This document shows, piece after piece, positions 1 through 7,509 of a stretch of DNA of 10,460 nt. The stretch spans positions 1 to 10,460 of the forward strand of contig DUAL01000306.1 of the NCBI GenBank assembly GCA_012960835.1, in the 5' to 3' direction. Position 1 is the stretch's first letter; each line of letters opens with the position of its first letter. The position numbers and the translations under genes were made by a program. A model generated the notes under the pieces. It searched no databases. It was given only the letters and a program-made list of their open reading frames with translations, and was not told where the DNA came from. This DNA comes from Flavobacteriales bacterium (GTDB taxonomy: Bacteria; Bacteroidota; Bacteroidia; Flavobacteriales; BACL11).

Positions 1-42
1 AGAAACTTACACTTCAATAAGAAGTTAGTAAACTATAAATCT

Positions 43-72
43 AAAAAAGCCCCGCTAGTCGGGGCTTTTTTT
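43..72. terminator. Intrinsic terminator, bidirectional hairpin
   Basis: An A6-GCCCCG arm (43-54) pairs perfectly with CGGGGC-T6 (60-71) around a 5-nt loop, CTAGT, and the T-run continues to 72. The GC core flanked by A-run and T-run makes it usable from either strand. It probably ends the transcript of whatever lies left of the window and insulates the promoter that follows. The 42 bases before it show no recognisable gene; two + strand frames reach stops at 18-20 and 26-28, either of which could be the end of an upstream gene. Confidence 0.93.
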
Positions 73-119
73 ATTTTATTAGGTAAAGAAAATACTAATT
101 AAAAAAAATACCGTTCCAC

Positions 120-151
120 TTTGCAATTAGTTAGAACAAAAAGTAAATTTG
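120..151 (+). promoter_or_regulatory. Bacteroidota-type promoter of the Bat operon
   Basis: The -33 element TTTG (120-123) and the -7 element TAAATTTG (144-151) are separated by 20 nt, which matches the phylum consensus TTTG-N19-21-TAnnTTTG exactly. An A8 run at 101-108 just upstream could act as an UP-like element. Transcription would start near 157, leaving a leader of about 20 nt before the moxR ATG at 176. The leader is A-rich and has no Shine-Dalgarno sequence, as is usual in this phylum. No other good promoter was found before 8244. Confidence 0.8.
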
Positions 152-175
152 CCTCCCTTAAATTAAAAACACAAA

Positions 176-1177
176 ATGGAAGAGACACTAACAACCGACA
201 TTAAGCTGTTAAACGAAAAAATAAACAAAGAAAGCGCCATCATTGATATTCTTACTTTGGAAATAGGAAAAGTAATTGTAGGGCAAAAAGAAATGACTGA
301 ACGCCTTTTGGTTGCACTTTTATCAAACGGACACATACTATTGGAAGGCGTGCCAGGATTAGCAAAAACACTTGCCATTAGCACCCTATCGCAAACTATA
401 GATACTAAATTCAGCCGATTGCAATTCACCCCTGATTTACTTCCTGCCGATTTGATTGGCACGCAAATATACAGCCCGAAAAACGAACAGTTTTCCGTAA
501 AAAAAGGACCAATTTTTGCTAACTTTATTCTGGCAGATGAAATAAACCGAGCACCAGCAAAAGTACAATCTGCCCTTTTGGAAGCCATGCAAGAAAGGCA
601 AGTAACCATTGGTGGAGAAACCTTTAAATTGGAAGAGCCATTTTTGGTAATGGCAACTCAGAATCCAGTAGAGCAAGAAGGAACTTACCCATTGCCAGAA
701 GCGCAAGTCGATAGATTTATGCTAAAAGTAATCATTGATTATCCTGAAAAGGAAGAGGAAAAATTAATTGTTCGGCACAATTTGGCAGAAAAGTTTCCAA
801 CAGTAAACAAAGTACTTAGCAAAGAGGCAATTATCAATGCAAGAAATATTGTAAAGCAAGTATATATGGATGAAAAAATTGAGCAATACATAATTGATAT
901 TGTGTTTGCGACAAGAAATCCTGAAAAATATGGACTCGAAAAACTAAAAGATTTAATCAGTTTTGGCGCTTCACCAAGAGCAAGTATCAATTTGGCAATA
1001 GCAAGTAAAGCTTATGCTTTTATAAAAAGAAGGGGCTATGTAATTCCAGAGGATGTTCGCGCACTTTGCTATGATGTATTGCGCCATAGAATTGGCTTAA
1101 CTTATGAAGCAGAGGCCGAAAATATAAGCTCAGAAGATATTATAAAAGACATCCTGAACACAGTAGAGATTCCATAA
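176..1177 (+). CDS. moxR: MoxR-family AAA+ ATPase, first gene of the Bat operon
   Basis: A 333-residue AAA+ ATPase of normal MoxR length with every catalytic motif intact. It has Walker A GVPGLAKT (58-65), Walker B ILADE (118-122), sensor 1 ATQNP (160-164), an arginine-finger region EAQVDRF with R180, and sensor 2 GASPR (264-268) in the C-terminal lid. There is no signal peptide or membrane segment, so it acts in the cytosol. MoxR ATPases are thought to be chaperone-like hexamers that remodel or load metal into VWA-domain partners; the DUF58, BatA and BatB genes downstream fit that role. The ATG at 176 sits about 20 nt from the predicted transcription start. A 92-nt spacer, the longest in the operon, separates it from the next gene. 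The family and motifs are plain from the sequence; the client is inferred from neighbours. Confidence 0.96.
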   Translation: MEETLTTDIKLLNEKINKESAIIDILTLEIGKVIVGQKEMTERLLVALLSNGHILLEGVPGLAKTLAISTLSQTIDTKFSRLQFTPDLLPADLIGTQIYSPKNEQFSVKKGPIFANFILADEINRAPAKVQSALLEAMQERQVTIGGETFKLEEPFLVMATQNPVEQEGTYPLPEAQVDRFMLKVIIDYPEKEEEKLIVRHNLAEKFPTVNKVLSKEAIINARNIVKQVYMDEKIEQYIIDIVFATRNPEKYGLEKLKDLISFGASPRASINLAIASKAYAFIKRRGYVIPEDVRALCYDVLRHRIGLTYEAEAENISSEDIIKDILNTVEIP

Positions 1178-1230
1178 CAAAACATGATTATATGTTGATG
1201 TGTTTATATGACAATGATAATACAGTAATC

Positions 1231-1259
1231 AACAAATAAACAGAAAACAAATAAACAGA
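1231..1259 (+). repeat. Tandem 14-bp direct repeat in the moxR-DUF58 spacer
   Basis: The unit AACAAATAAACAGA occurs at 1231-1244 and again at 1246-1259, a period of 15 nt, ending 10 nt before the ATG at 1270. The spacer 1178-1269 has no TAnnTTTG promoter and no GC-rich terminator. It probably stays within the operon mRNA as an A-rich, unstructured lead-in to the DUF58 start. The copies could equally be a recent slip duplication with no function. Confidence 0.75.
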
Positions 1260-1269
1260 TAAAACCTTA

Positions 1270-2145
1270 ATGAGCACAAGCGAATTATTAAAGAAAGTCC
1301 GCAAGATTGAGATAAAAACCAAAGGGCTCTCTAATCATATTTTTGCTGGCGAATACCACACCGCCTTTAAGGGAAAAGGCATGGCTTTTTCGGAAGTGCG
1401 CGAATACCAAGCTGGGGATGATGTAAGAACAATTGACTGGAATGTAACGGCTCGTTATAACAATCCTTATGTGAAAATTTTTGAGGAAGAAAGGGAAATG
1501 ACAGTAATGCTACTTATTGATATTAGTAAATCAGGAAAGTTTGGTACTGAAAATAAAACGAAAAAGGAAATTGCTACTGAACTTTCTGCTGTTTTGGCTT
1601 TTTCTGCCATACAGAATAATGATAAAGTGGGGGTGATTTTCTTTACCGATATTATTGAAAAATTTATTCCGCCAAAAAAAGGAAAGTCACATATTTTAAG
1701 AATTATTAGGGAGCTTTTGGCCTTTGAGCCGGAAAATACTGGCACTAATATTGCTGTGGCTTTGGAATATTTTTCTTCTGTGATAAAAAAGAGAAGTGTT
1801 TGTTTTATTCTCTCTGACTTTCTAGATGATGATTTTACAAAACCATTGCAAATAGCCAACAAAAAACATGATATTGTTGCCATTCGTATTCACGACAAAA
1901 GAGAGGAAAGTATGCCAAATGTTGGCATGATAAAAATGTTGGATGCTGAAAGCGGAAAAACTTCTTGGATTGATACATCTTCCAAAAAAATACGAATAAA
2001 TTTTGGTGGAAATTACAAAAAAAGGGCCGAAAAATTGAAACAAGATTTTCTGCTTTGCGGAGTGGACCATATTAATATTAATACAGCAGAATCCTACATC
2101 AAACCGCTTATTAACTTTTTCAAACAAAGAGAACACAGAAGATAA
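1270..2145 (+). CDS. DUF58 domain protein with VWA-like metal site, Bat operon
   Basis: A 291-residue protein with no signal peptide or membrane helix, so probably cytosolic. The N-terminal third carries the DUF58 signature: GDDVRTIDWN (49-58), then ARYNNPYVK and an EEERE stretch (72-76). A VWA-like fold follows, with a complete MIDAS set: DISKS (84-88), T159 in GTN, and D183 in LSD. DUF58 proteins almost always sit next to moxR and are presumed direct partners of the ATPase. The start at 1270 follows an A-rich spacer with no Shine-Dalgarno. Its stop overlaps the next start by one base (TAATG at 2143-2147), implying translational coupling. The family is clear; the biochemical role of DUF58 proteins is not established. 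Confidence 0.93.
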   Translation: MSTSELLKKVRKIEIKTKGLSNHIFAGEYHTAFKGKGMAFSEVREYQAGDDVRTIDWNVTARYNNPYVKIFEEEREMTVMLLIDISKSGKFGTENKTKKEIATELSAVLAFSAIQNNDKVGVIFFTDIIEKFIPPKKGKSHILRIIRELLAFEPENTGTNIAVALEYFSSVIKKRSVCFILSDFLDDDFTKPLQIANKKHDIVAIRIHDKREESMPNVGMIKMLDAESGKTSWIDTSSKKIRINFGGNYKKRAEKLKQDFLLCGVDHININTAESYIKPLINFFKQREHRR

Positions 2146-3029
2146 TGAGAAAACTCCTTTTTAACATTTTCTTTTTATGTAGTGGATTGCTTTTTGCACA
2201 GGAGCTGAAATTGGATACAAACAATATTCTGATTGGGCAGCAAATAAACCTGAAAATCTCTTGCAGTTTTGAGAAAGGGGAATCAATAGTTTGGCCCACT
2301 TTTACGGATACCATAATTACAGGAGTTGAAATTGTAGAAAGTGGAAAAATGGATAGTACAGAAAATGGAAATGCACTTACACTTTCCCAAAATTTTACCA
2401 TTACCTCTTTTGATAGTGGAAGCTATTATATTGCCCCAATAGTTTTTAACGAAAACTTAAAAACAGAAGCCACTATTTTGAATGTGCGAACGATTGACTT
2501 AGCAGAAGATGCAGAAATAAAAGACATCAAACCACCAATAGATGCGCCTTACGGATGGAGTGATATTTGGCCTTTTTTGCTTGGGATACTTTTAATAATT
2601 CTGATTTATTTGCTTTTGAAAAAATATGTGTTTGCAAAGAAAATACAAGAGATAAAAGCCAAACCAAAAGTGATTATTCCTTCTGATATAATTGCTATAA
2701 ACTCGCTTAATGATTTAGATAAAAAACAACTTTACCAAAGTGGAAAGTTGAAACAATACCATTCTGAAATCTCAGAAATATTAAGGACTTATCTAGAAGA
2801 AAGATTCCATATTTTGGCTTTGGAATTACCCACTTTTGATATCCTTATTAACTTGACAAAAAAAGGATTAGCAAAAGAAGATTTGCAAACATTAGCTACT
2901 ATTTTGCAAAGGGCTGATTTGGCAAAATATGCCAAAAGCAAACCAACAGATTTGGAGAATGGGCAAAGTATGGAATTATCGCTTGTTTTTGTAAAAAATA
3001 CTAGAAAGAAGGAGGTTCAAAATGACTAA
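2145..3029 (+). CDS. Bat-operon membrane protein, BatD-like/DUF4381-like, uncharacterised
   Basis: A 294-residue protein with a signal peptide (1-18, cleavage likely LLFA|QE). A beta-rich periplasmic domain follows to about 135, similar in style to BatD N-terminal repeats (compare LDTNNILIGQQINLKIS here with the ALIGEQIRVEFS stretch of BatD). One transmembrane helix lies at about 142-160. The cytosolic C-terminal region is helical, with the stretch QYHSEISEILRTYLEERF (204-221). This layout and its position between DUF58 and the first VWA gene match the BatD-like or DUF4381-type member of moxR loci. It may recruit the cytosolic ATPase complex to the membrane, but that is inference. It starts inside the previous stop codon (1-nt overlap) and its end overlaps batA by 8 nt. 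There are no catalytic motifs. I know of no settled gene symbol. Confidence 0.88.
   Translation: MRKLLFNIFFLCSGLLFAQELKLDTNNILIGQQINLKISCSFEKGESIVWPTFTDTIITGVEIVESGKMDSTENGNALTLSQNFTITSFDSGSYYIAPIVFNENLKTEATILNVRTIDLAEDAEIKDIKPPIDAPYGWSDIWPFLLGILLIILIYLLLKKYVFAKKIQEIKAKPKVIIPSDIIAINSLNDLDKKQLYQSGKLKQYHSEISEILRTYLEERFHILALELPTFDILINLTKKGLAKEDLQTLATILQRADLAKYAKSKPTDLENGQSMELSLVFVKNTRKKEVQND
3009..3015 (+). promoter_or_regulatory. Shine-Dalgarno-like AAGGAGG before batA
   Basis: AAGGAGG ends 6 nt before the batA ATG at 3022, an ideal geometry for a classical ribosome binding site, and lies within the last codons of the preceding gene (Lys-Lys-Glu-Val). Other starts in the window lack such a sequence, and Bacteroidota generally do not rely on one. 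The same heptamer occurs inside batA at 3919-3925 with no start after it, so chance is a real alternative. Confidence 0.4.
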
Positions 3030-4011
3030 TATCGCATTTGTAAATCCTGAATATTTTTATCTTTTACTGCTTGTTCCTGCAATAGGTATTTGGTATTTCT
3101 TGCAAAGGAAAAAAATACAATCTAACATTTTGTTTTCAGACACAAGTGGCATTGAAAGTGTTAAAACCCTGAAAAACCGACTCATTCATCTCCCTTTTAT
3201 TATGAAACTATTGGCTGGGGCTTTGCTGATTATTGCTCTAGCAAGGCCACAATCTACTTCTAGTTGGGAGGACAGTACCACAGAGGGAATTGACATCATT
3301 CTTTCTATGGATATTTCAGGAAGTATGCTGGCGGAGGATTTGAAACCAAACCGCCTGGAAGCATCTAAAAATGTGGCACTCAATTTTATTTCAAAAAGAG
3401 TGAACGATAGAATTGGTTTGGTGGTTTTTAGCGGAGAAAGTTTCACCCAATGCCCCCTTACAACTGACCATAATGTGCTAATCAATTTATTTAAGGATAT
3501 AAAAAGCGGCATGATAGCAGATGGCACTGCTATTGGTATGGGTTTGGCAACAGCCGTAAATCGTTTAAAAGACAGTAAAGCCATAAGTAGAGTAATTATT
3601 TTACTAACAGATGGGGTGAATAATCAGGGATTGGTAGCACCTCTTACTGCTGCCGAAATTGCAGAGAAATTTGGTATCAGAGTTTACACCATTGGTGTTG
3701 GTACAGAAGGTTATGCCCCCTACCCTTTTAGGACTCCTTTTGGGGTGCAATACCAAGATATTGAAGTGCAAATTGATGAAAAAACTTTACAAGATATTGC
3801 TACTATTACGGATGGAAAATATTTCAGGGCAACCAATAACAAATCCTTAAAAGAAATTTATCAAGACATTAATAAATTGGAAAAATCAAAAATAGAAACA
3901 ACAGAATACCATAAAAGGAAGGAGGAATTTTTGCCTTACGCTTTATTGGCTTTACTTTTTCTTTGTCTTTCTTTTGTACTAAAAACTACTTTTTTAAAAT
4001 CTATCCCGTAA
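3022..4011 (+). CDS. batA: BatA: membrane-anchored VWA protein
   Basis: A 329-residue BatA/BatB-type protein. Two N-terminal membrane segments (about 11-27 and 58-74) precede a VWA domain (about 90-285), and a third helix lies near the C-terminus (about 304-321). The MIDAS is complete: DISGS (97-101), T169 in DGTAIG, and D197 in LLTDG, so divalent metal binding is expected. The stretch SMLAEDLKPNRLE after the MIDAS is nearly identical in BatB, marking the two as tandem paralogues. The VWA domain, between helices 2 and 3, is predicted cytosolic in this family and available to MoxR. The start overlaps the previous gene by 8 nt and follows a Shine-Dalgarno-like sequence. Its TAA directly abuts the batB ATG. 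Confidence 0.94.
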   Translation: MTNIAFVNPEYFYLLLLVPAIGIWYFLQRKKIQSNILFSDTSGIESVKTLKNRLIHLPFIMKLLAGALLIIALARPQSTSSWEDSTTEGIDIILSMDISGSMLAEDLKPNRLEASKNVALNFISKRVNDRIGLVVFSGESFTQCPLTTDHNVLINLFKDIKSGMIADGTAIGMGLATAVNRLKDSKAISRVIILLTDGVNNQGLVAPLTAAEIAEKFGIRVYTIGVGTEGYAPYPFRTPFGVQYQDIEVQIDEKTLQDIATITDGKYFRATNNKSLKEIYQDINKLEKSKIETTEYHKRKEEFLPYALLALLFLCLSFVLKTTFLKSIP

Positions 4012-5016
4012 ATGCTGAGATACGAAAACATAGAATTTTTGAATCTGCTTTATGGGCTTATTCCCATGGTATTGCTAATGATTTATTATAGAAATTGGAA
4101 AAGCAAAGCATTGGATTATTTTGGAAAACAGCTTTCAAAACATGGCTTAATTACTACATTTTCAAAGGGAAGGGAAAACACGAAATTTGCAATCCTTATC
4201 CTTTGTATTACATCTTTAATAATAGGAATTTCTAATCCGCAAATTGGTACAAAAATGGAGGAAGTAAAAAGAGAAGGCGTTGATTTGATGATTGCATTGG
4301 ACTTATCAAACTCCATGTTGGCAGAGGACATAAAACCCAACCGCTTGGAAAGAGCTAGGCAAGCAATATCGCGCCTTATCGATAAATTGGAGGGCGATAG
4401 AATTGGGCTGATTGTATTTGCTGGTGATGCTTATGTGCAACTACCCATTACCACAGATTATTCTGCTGCAAAATTATTCCTTTCTACTGTAAATACGGAT
4501 ATTATTCCAAGCCAGGGCACGGCAATTGGCAAGGCTATTTCCCTTAGTATGTGCTGCTTTGATATGGAAAATGGACAAAACAAAGCAATCATCATAATTA
4601 CAGATGGGGAAAACCATGAAGATGATGCCATGGAGCAAACAAAATTAGCTTCCGAAAAAGGAGTATTTGTGCATACTTTAGGAATGGGGCTCAGCAAAGG
4701 CGGACCAATTCCTGTCTATAATAAATATGGAAATAATACAGGCTACCGAAAAGACAAAGAAGGGAATACGATAATTAGTAAACTGAATGAACAAATGCTG
4801 CAAGATATTGCCTCTGCTGGAAAAGGTACTTATGTAAGGGCAAACAACACACAAGCAGGACTTTCTGCACTTTTTGCAGAAATCAACAAAATGGAGAAAA
4901 AAGAAATCGGCAGTATGATTTTTACTGATTATAAGGATAGGTTTCAACTCTTTTTATCTATTGCACTATTTCTTTTAATTTTTGATTTAGTTTTGCTGAG
5001 CAGAAAAAATAATTGA
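4012..5016 (+). CDS. batB: BatB: membrane-anchored VWA protein
   Basis: A 334-residue paralogue of BatA with the same plan: membrane segments at about 10-26, 57-73 and 310-328, and a VWA domain between the second and third. The MIDAS motifs are intact: DLSNS (97-101), T170 in QGTAIG, and D198 in IITDGE. It differs from BatA most in the loop after the fourth strand. Here that loop is polar, about 230-257 and rich in Gly, Lys and Asn, whereas BatA has a Pro/Phe/Tyr-rich stretch. This is where different partners could be distinguished. The ATG follows the batA stop with no gap. The stop TGA (5014-5016) overlaps the likely TTG start of batC in a TTGA, so coupling is expected. Two adjacent MIDAS-bearing VWA genes are the hallmark of the Bat locus. 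Confidence 0.94.
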   Translation: MLRYENIEFLNLLYGLIPMVLLMIYYRNWKSKALDYFGKQLSKHGLITTFSKGRENTKFAILILCITSLIIGISNPQIGTKMEEVKREGVDLMIALDLSNSMLAEDIKPNRLERARQAISRLIDKLEGDRIGLIVFAGDAYVQLPITTDYSAAKLFLSTVNTDIIPSQGTAIGKAISLSMCCFDMENGQNKAIIIITDGENHEDDAMEQTKLASEKGVFVHTLGMGLSKGGPIPVYNKYGNNTGYRKDKEGNTIISKLNEQMLQDIASAGKGTYVRANNTQAGLSALFAEINKMEKKEIGSMIFTDYKDRFQLFLSIALFLLIFDLVLLSRKNN

Positions 5017-5717
5017 AAAAATTTGATTGGATAATGATGAGAATACTTTTTGTTTTTATACTTCTTGTACCGTTTTTTGGAAATGCACAAAGCAAGAAAA
5101 ATCATTTACGAAATGGAAACGATTTGTATGAAGACAGCCTGTTTAATGATGCAGAAATGAAATACAGAAAATCATTGGAAAAGGACCAAGATTATTTTGC
5201 TGCTTCCTACAATTTGGCTGATGCCATTTACAAACAAGAAAGGTATGAGGAATCTTCCGCTCTTTTTGAAGCCCTAAAAGACAATGTAAAGGATAAAAAT
5301 CAGCTCTCAAAAGTGTATCATAATTTAGGTAATTCCTTATTGAAGCAACAAAAATTGGAGGAGAGTATAGCTGCCTACAAAGATGCACTTAGGAATAATC
5401 CAACTGATAAGGACACAAGACATAATTTAGCCCTTGCTCAGCAAATGTTGAAACAGAAACAGGAACAACAAGAGCAAAAAAAAAATGAAAAAGAAAACAA
5501 AAAGGACGAACAAAAGGAAAATCAGCAGAAGCAGAAAGAAGATAAAAAGCAAGAGCAAAAAGAACAAGAACAACAGCCACAGGAAAAAGAGGATATGAGC
5601 AAGGAAACAGCCGAAAAAATGTTGGAAGCCCTGCAGCAACAAGAAAAAGAGTTGCAAGAAAAGTTACAGAAGAAAAAAGTAAAGGGAAAAAAAGTAAAAG
5701 TTTTAAAAGATTGGTAA
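5013..5717 (+). CDS. batC: BatC: TPR protein with Lys/Gln/Glu-rich tail
   Basis: A protein of up to 234 residues with a signal peptide or anchor (hydrophobic ILFVFILLVPFFGNA, likely cut before QS at 25/26). TPR helices follow over about 29-143; the clearest repeat starts at VYHNLGNSLL (101-110). Next comes a low-complexity K/Q/E tail (about 144-192), a short coiled coil (200-221) and the terminal VLKDW. BatC is the TPR scaffold of the Bat system, probably acting in the periplasm. The start is open. TTG at 5013 gives the n-region MKKFDW and a 4-nt TTGA overlap with batB. The ATG pair at 5034/5037 gives a shorter signal peptide beginning MMRILF or MRILF. I list the TTG because the adjacent batD must also use TTG and both are followed by Lys-Lys. 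The tail includes an A10 run at 5476-5485. Confidence 0.88.
   Translation: MKKFDWIMMRILFVFILLVPFFGNAQSKKNHLRNGNDLYEDSLFNDAEMKYRKSLEKDQDYFAASYNLADAIYKQERYEESSALFEALKDNVKDKNQLSKVYHNLGNSLLKQQKLEESIAAYKDALRNNPTDKDTRHNLALAQQMLKQKQEQQEQKKNEKENKKDEQKENQQKQKEDKKQEQKEQEQQPQEKEDMSKETAEKMLEALQQQEKELQEKLQKKKVKGKKVKVLKDW
5476..5485 (+). repeat. A10 homopolymer inside batC
   Basis: Ten consecutive adenines encode part of Gln-Lys-Lys-Asn in the low-complexity tail. It is the longest mononucleotide run I noticed in the window. Loss of one A would shift into a frame that stays open for 37 codons, rich in Lys, Arg and Ser, until TGA at 5596-5598. This makes it a candidate site for replication or transcription slippage, or a sequencing-error hotspot. 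Confidence 0.85.
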
Positions 5718-5718
5718 G

Positions 5719-7509
5719 TTGAAAAAAAATCTATTCATAGTATTTTTAGGATTTTGCTTTTTAGCAAATGGGCAAGATTTACAGCTTTCTGTGGCAGTAA
5801 ATAAAAATCCTGCACTAATTGGAGAGCAGATAAGAGTAGAGTTTTCCATTGCTGCAAAAGGCGAAAATTTTAGAGGACCAAATTTTAAGGGATTCAGGAT
5901 TTTAGGAGGACCAAATCCTTCCACTTCAAGCAGTTATACCTTTGTAAATGGAAAAAGCGAAAGCCATGTAAATACCACTTACACCTATATTGTACAAGCT
6001 AAACAAATTGGAGAATTTACTATTGGTGCAGCTACTTTAAAAGCGAAAGGAAAGCAATATGTGAGTAAGGCGCTAAAAATTAAAGTGGTAAAAAATAACA
6101 TACAGAAAAGAAATAATTCTAATAGCAAGAATGTAAAAGCGGCATCTGCTGAGCAGCTTTATTTGAAAGCCAAAGTAAATAAAACAAAAATCTATCAAGG
6201 GGAACAAATTGTGGTAACTTATAAGCTTTTTACCAGGATAGATTTGGCCTCAACTGAATTCTCAAAAAACCCTTCATTAAATGGTTTCTGGACCCAAGAT
6301 ATTAAAACAACTAGTAAATTTAAAAGAGAAATAATTGATGGTATTCCTTATAATGTAGCAACCGTAAAAAAAGCATTGCTTACTGCCCAAAAATCTGGAA
6401 AATTAGAGATTGACCCAATGGAAATAAAAGCACAAATAAGGGTACAAAACAGTAATAATAGAAGCAATCGATTTGATCCTTTTGGAATGTTTAATCAGTT
6501 TTCACTAATGGAACAGCTGATAAATTCAAAACCAATTTTTGTGGAAGTGATGCCACTGCCCAGCCCAAAACCAATTCACTTTTATGGGGGAGTTGGTAAC
6601 CTTAAAATGAAAGTAGAAATAGATAAGAAAACCATAAAAGCCAATGAAGCCGTAAACATGAAAATCACACTTTCTGGAAGTGGAAATCTGGTATTAATTG
6701 AACCTTTCAAAATTGATTTCCCTCCTGATTTTGAAGTGTATGACCCAAAAGTAATTGACAAAACTTTTAGTGCAAAAACACATACTGCTGGAAAAAAGAT
6801 TTTTGAATATTTGCTTATCCCACGCTTTGAAGGAAATTATGAAATACCAACAATTTCGTATAATTTTTTCAATCCTTCTACAAAAAAATACAAAACCCTC
6901 CGCTCCAATAAAGTCCCTATTTCTGTGCTAAAAGGCGAGCAAGAAGAAAACGGCATTAGCACTTTTAGTAATAAGCAAGAGGTAAAGCTGTTAAATAGCG
7001 ACATCCGATACATTCATACGGAAACAGATTTGCAAGAAAAAGGAACTTATTTTTATCAATCCAAACTTTTCTGGATGCTTTTTATTATCCCTATTTTGCT
7101 TTTCCTATCCCTATTCGTTTATTTAAAAATACTAGAAAAAACGAATAAAAATAGCATCTACAGTAAAAGTAGAAAAGCGACTACATTTGCACAAAAACGA
7201 CTTAAAAATGCACAAAAACACTTAATTAATGACAATAAAGAGCTATTTTTTGAGGAAATTGAAAAATCACTTTGGGGATATTTTGCCGATAAATTTGCTG
7301 TGGAAGTAGCACAGCTTTCAAAAGAAAGCGTAAGGCAATATTTTGAAAAATTTGAAATAAAAGAGCAAACACAAAATCAATTTATTTCACTTTTGGGAGA
7401 TTGTGAAATGGCTCGTTTTGCCCCATCCGAAATGCAAAATACCAAAATGGAAGAGTTACTAAAATTGGCTCGGGAAATAATAATTGAAGTAGAATCACAA
7501 AAGAAATGA
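5719..7509 (+). CDS. batD: BatD: large signal-anchored periplasmic protein, TTG start
   Basis: A 596-residue BatD (oxygen-tolerance family). A signal peptide (1-18, about FLANG|QD) leads into a long beta-rich periplasmic region (20-440) of Ig-like domains: residues 20-125, 145-280 with an Asn/Ser-rich linker at 130-142, and 290-405. One membrane helix lies at about 450-470, followed by a helical cytosolic region (480-596) with SLWGYFADKF at 517-526. That C-terminal region resembles the one in the third gene of the operon. The start must be TTG at 5719: it alone supplies the Met-Lys-Lys signal peptide, an in-frame TAA stands at 5704-5706, no ATG or GTG lies between, and the next Met codon is far inside the mature protein. 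It is 1 nt from batC and overlaps batE by 4 nt (ATGA). BatD is thought to link the inner-membrane VWA complex to envelope components. Confidence 0.93.
   Translation: MKKNLFIVFLGFCFLANGQDLQLSVAVNKNPALIGEQIRVEFSIAAKGENFRGPNFKGFRILGGPNPSTSSSYTFVNGKSESHVNTTYTYIVQAKQIGEFTIGAATLKAKGKQYVSKALKIKVVKNNIQKRNNSNSKNVKAASAEQLYLKAKVNKTKIYQGEQIVVTYKLFTRIDLASTEFSKNPSLNGFWTQDIKTTSKFKREIIDGIPYNVATVKKALLTAQKSGKLEIDPMEIKAQIRVQNSNNRSNRFDPFGMFNQFSLMEQLINSKPIFVEVMPLPSPKPIHFYGGVGNLKMKVEIDKKTIKANEAVNMKITLSGSGNLVLIEPFKIDFPPDFEVYDPKVIDKTFSAKTHTAGKKIFEYLLIPRFEGNYEIPTISYNFFNPSTKKYKTLRSNKVPISVLKGEQEENGISTFSNKQEVKLLNSDIRYIHTETDLQEKGTYFYQSKLFWMLFIIPILLFLSLFVYLKILEKTNKNSIYSKSRKATTFAQKRLKNAQKHLINDNKELFFEEIEKSLWGYFADKFAVEVAQLSKESVRQYFEKFEIKEQTQNQFISLLGDCEMARFAPSEMQNTKMEELLKLAREIIIEVESQKK

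Noticed and set aside
163..609. Minus-strand open frame of 148 codons opposite moxR
   Set aside because: moxR in the + frame has all AAA+ motifs; the antisense frame has no recognisable domain and would end inside the moxR promoter region.
1181..1196. Hairpin AACAT/ATGTT just after moxR
   Set aside because: Five AT-rich pairs with no T-run following; too weak for a terminator.
3659..3850. Second + frame inside batA
   Set aside because: It lies wholly within the VWA domain of batA and shows no domain or start signal.
3919..3925. AAGGAGG inside batA as a possible ribosome binding site
   Set aside because: No start codon at a suitable distance opens a reading frame. It encodes Lys/Glu codons and shows that the heptamer can occur by chance.
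5389..5657. Overlapping minus-strand open frames opposite batC, rich in Leu and Phe
   Set aside because: They are the complement of the K/Q/E-rich batC tail, whose T-poor composition keeps antisense frames open. There is no start context or family resemblance.
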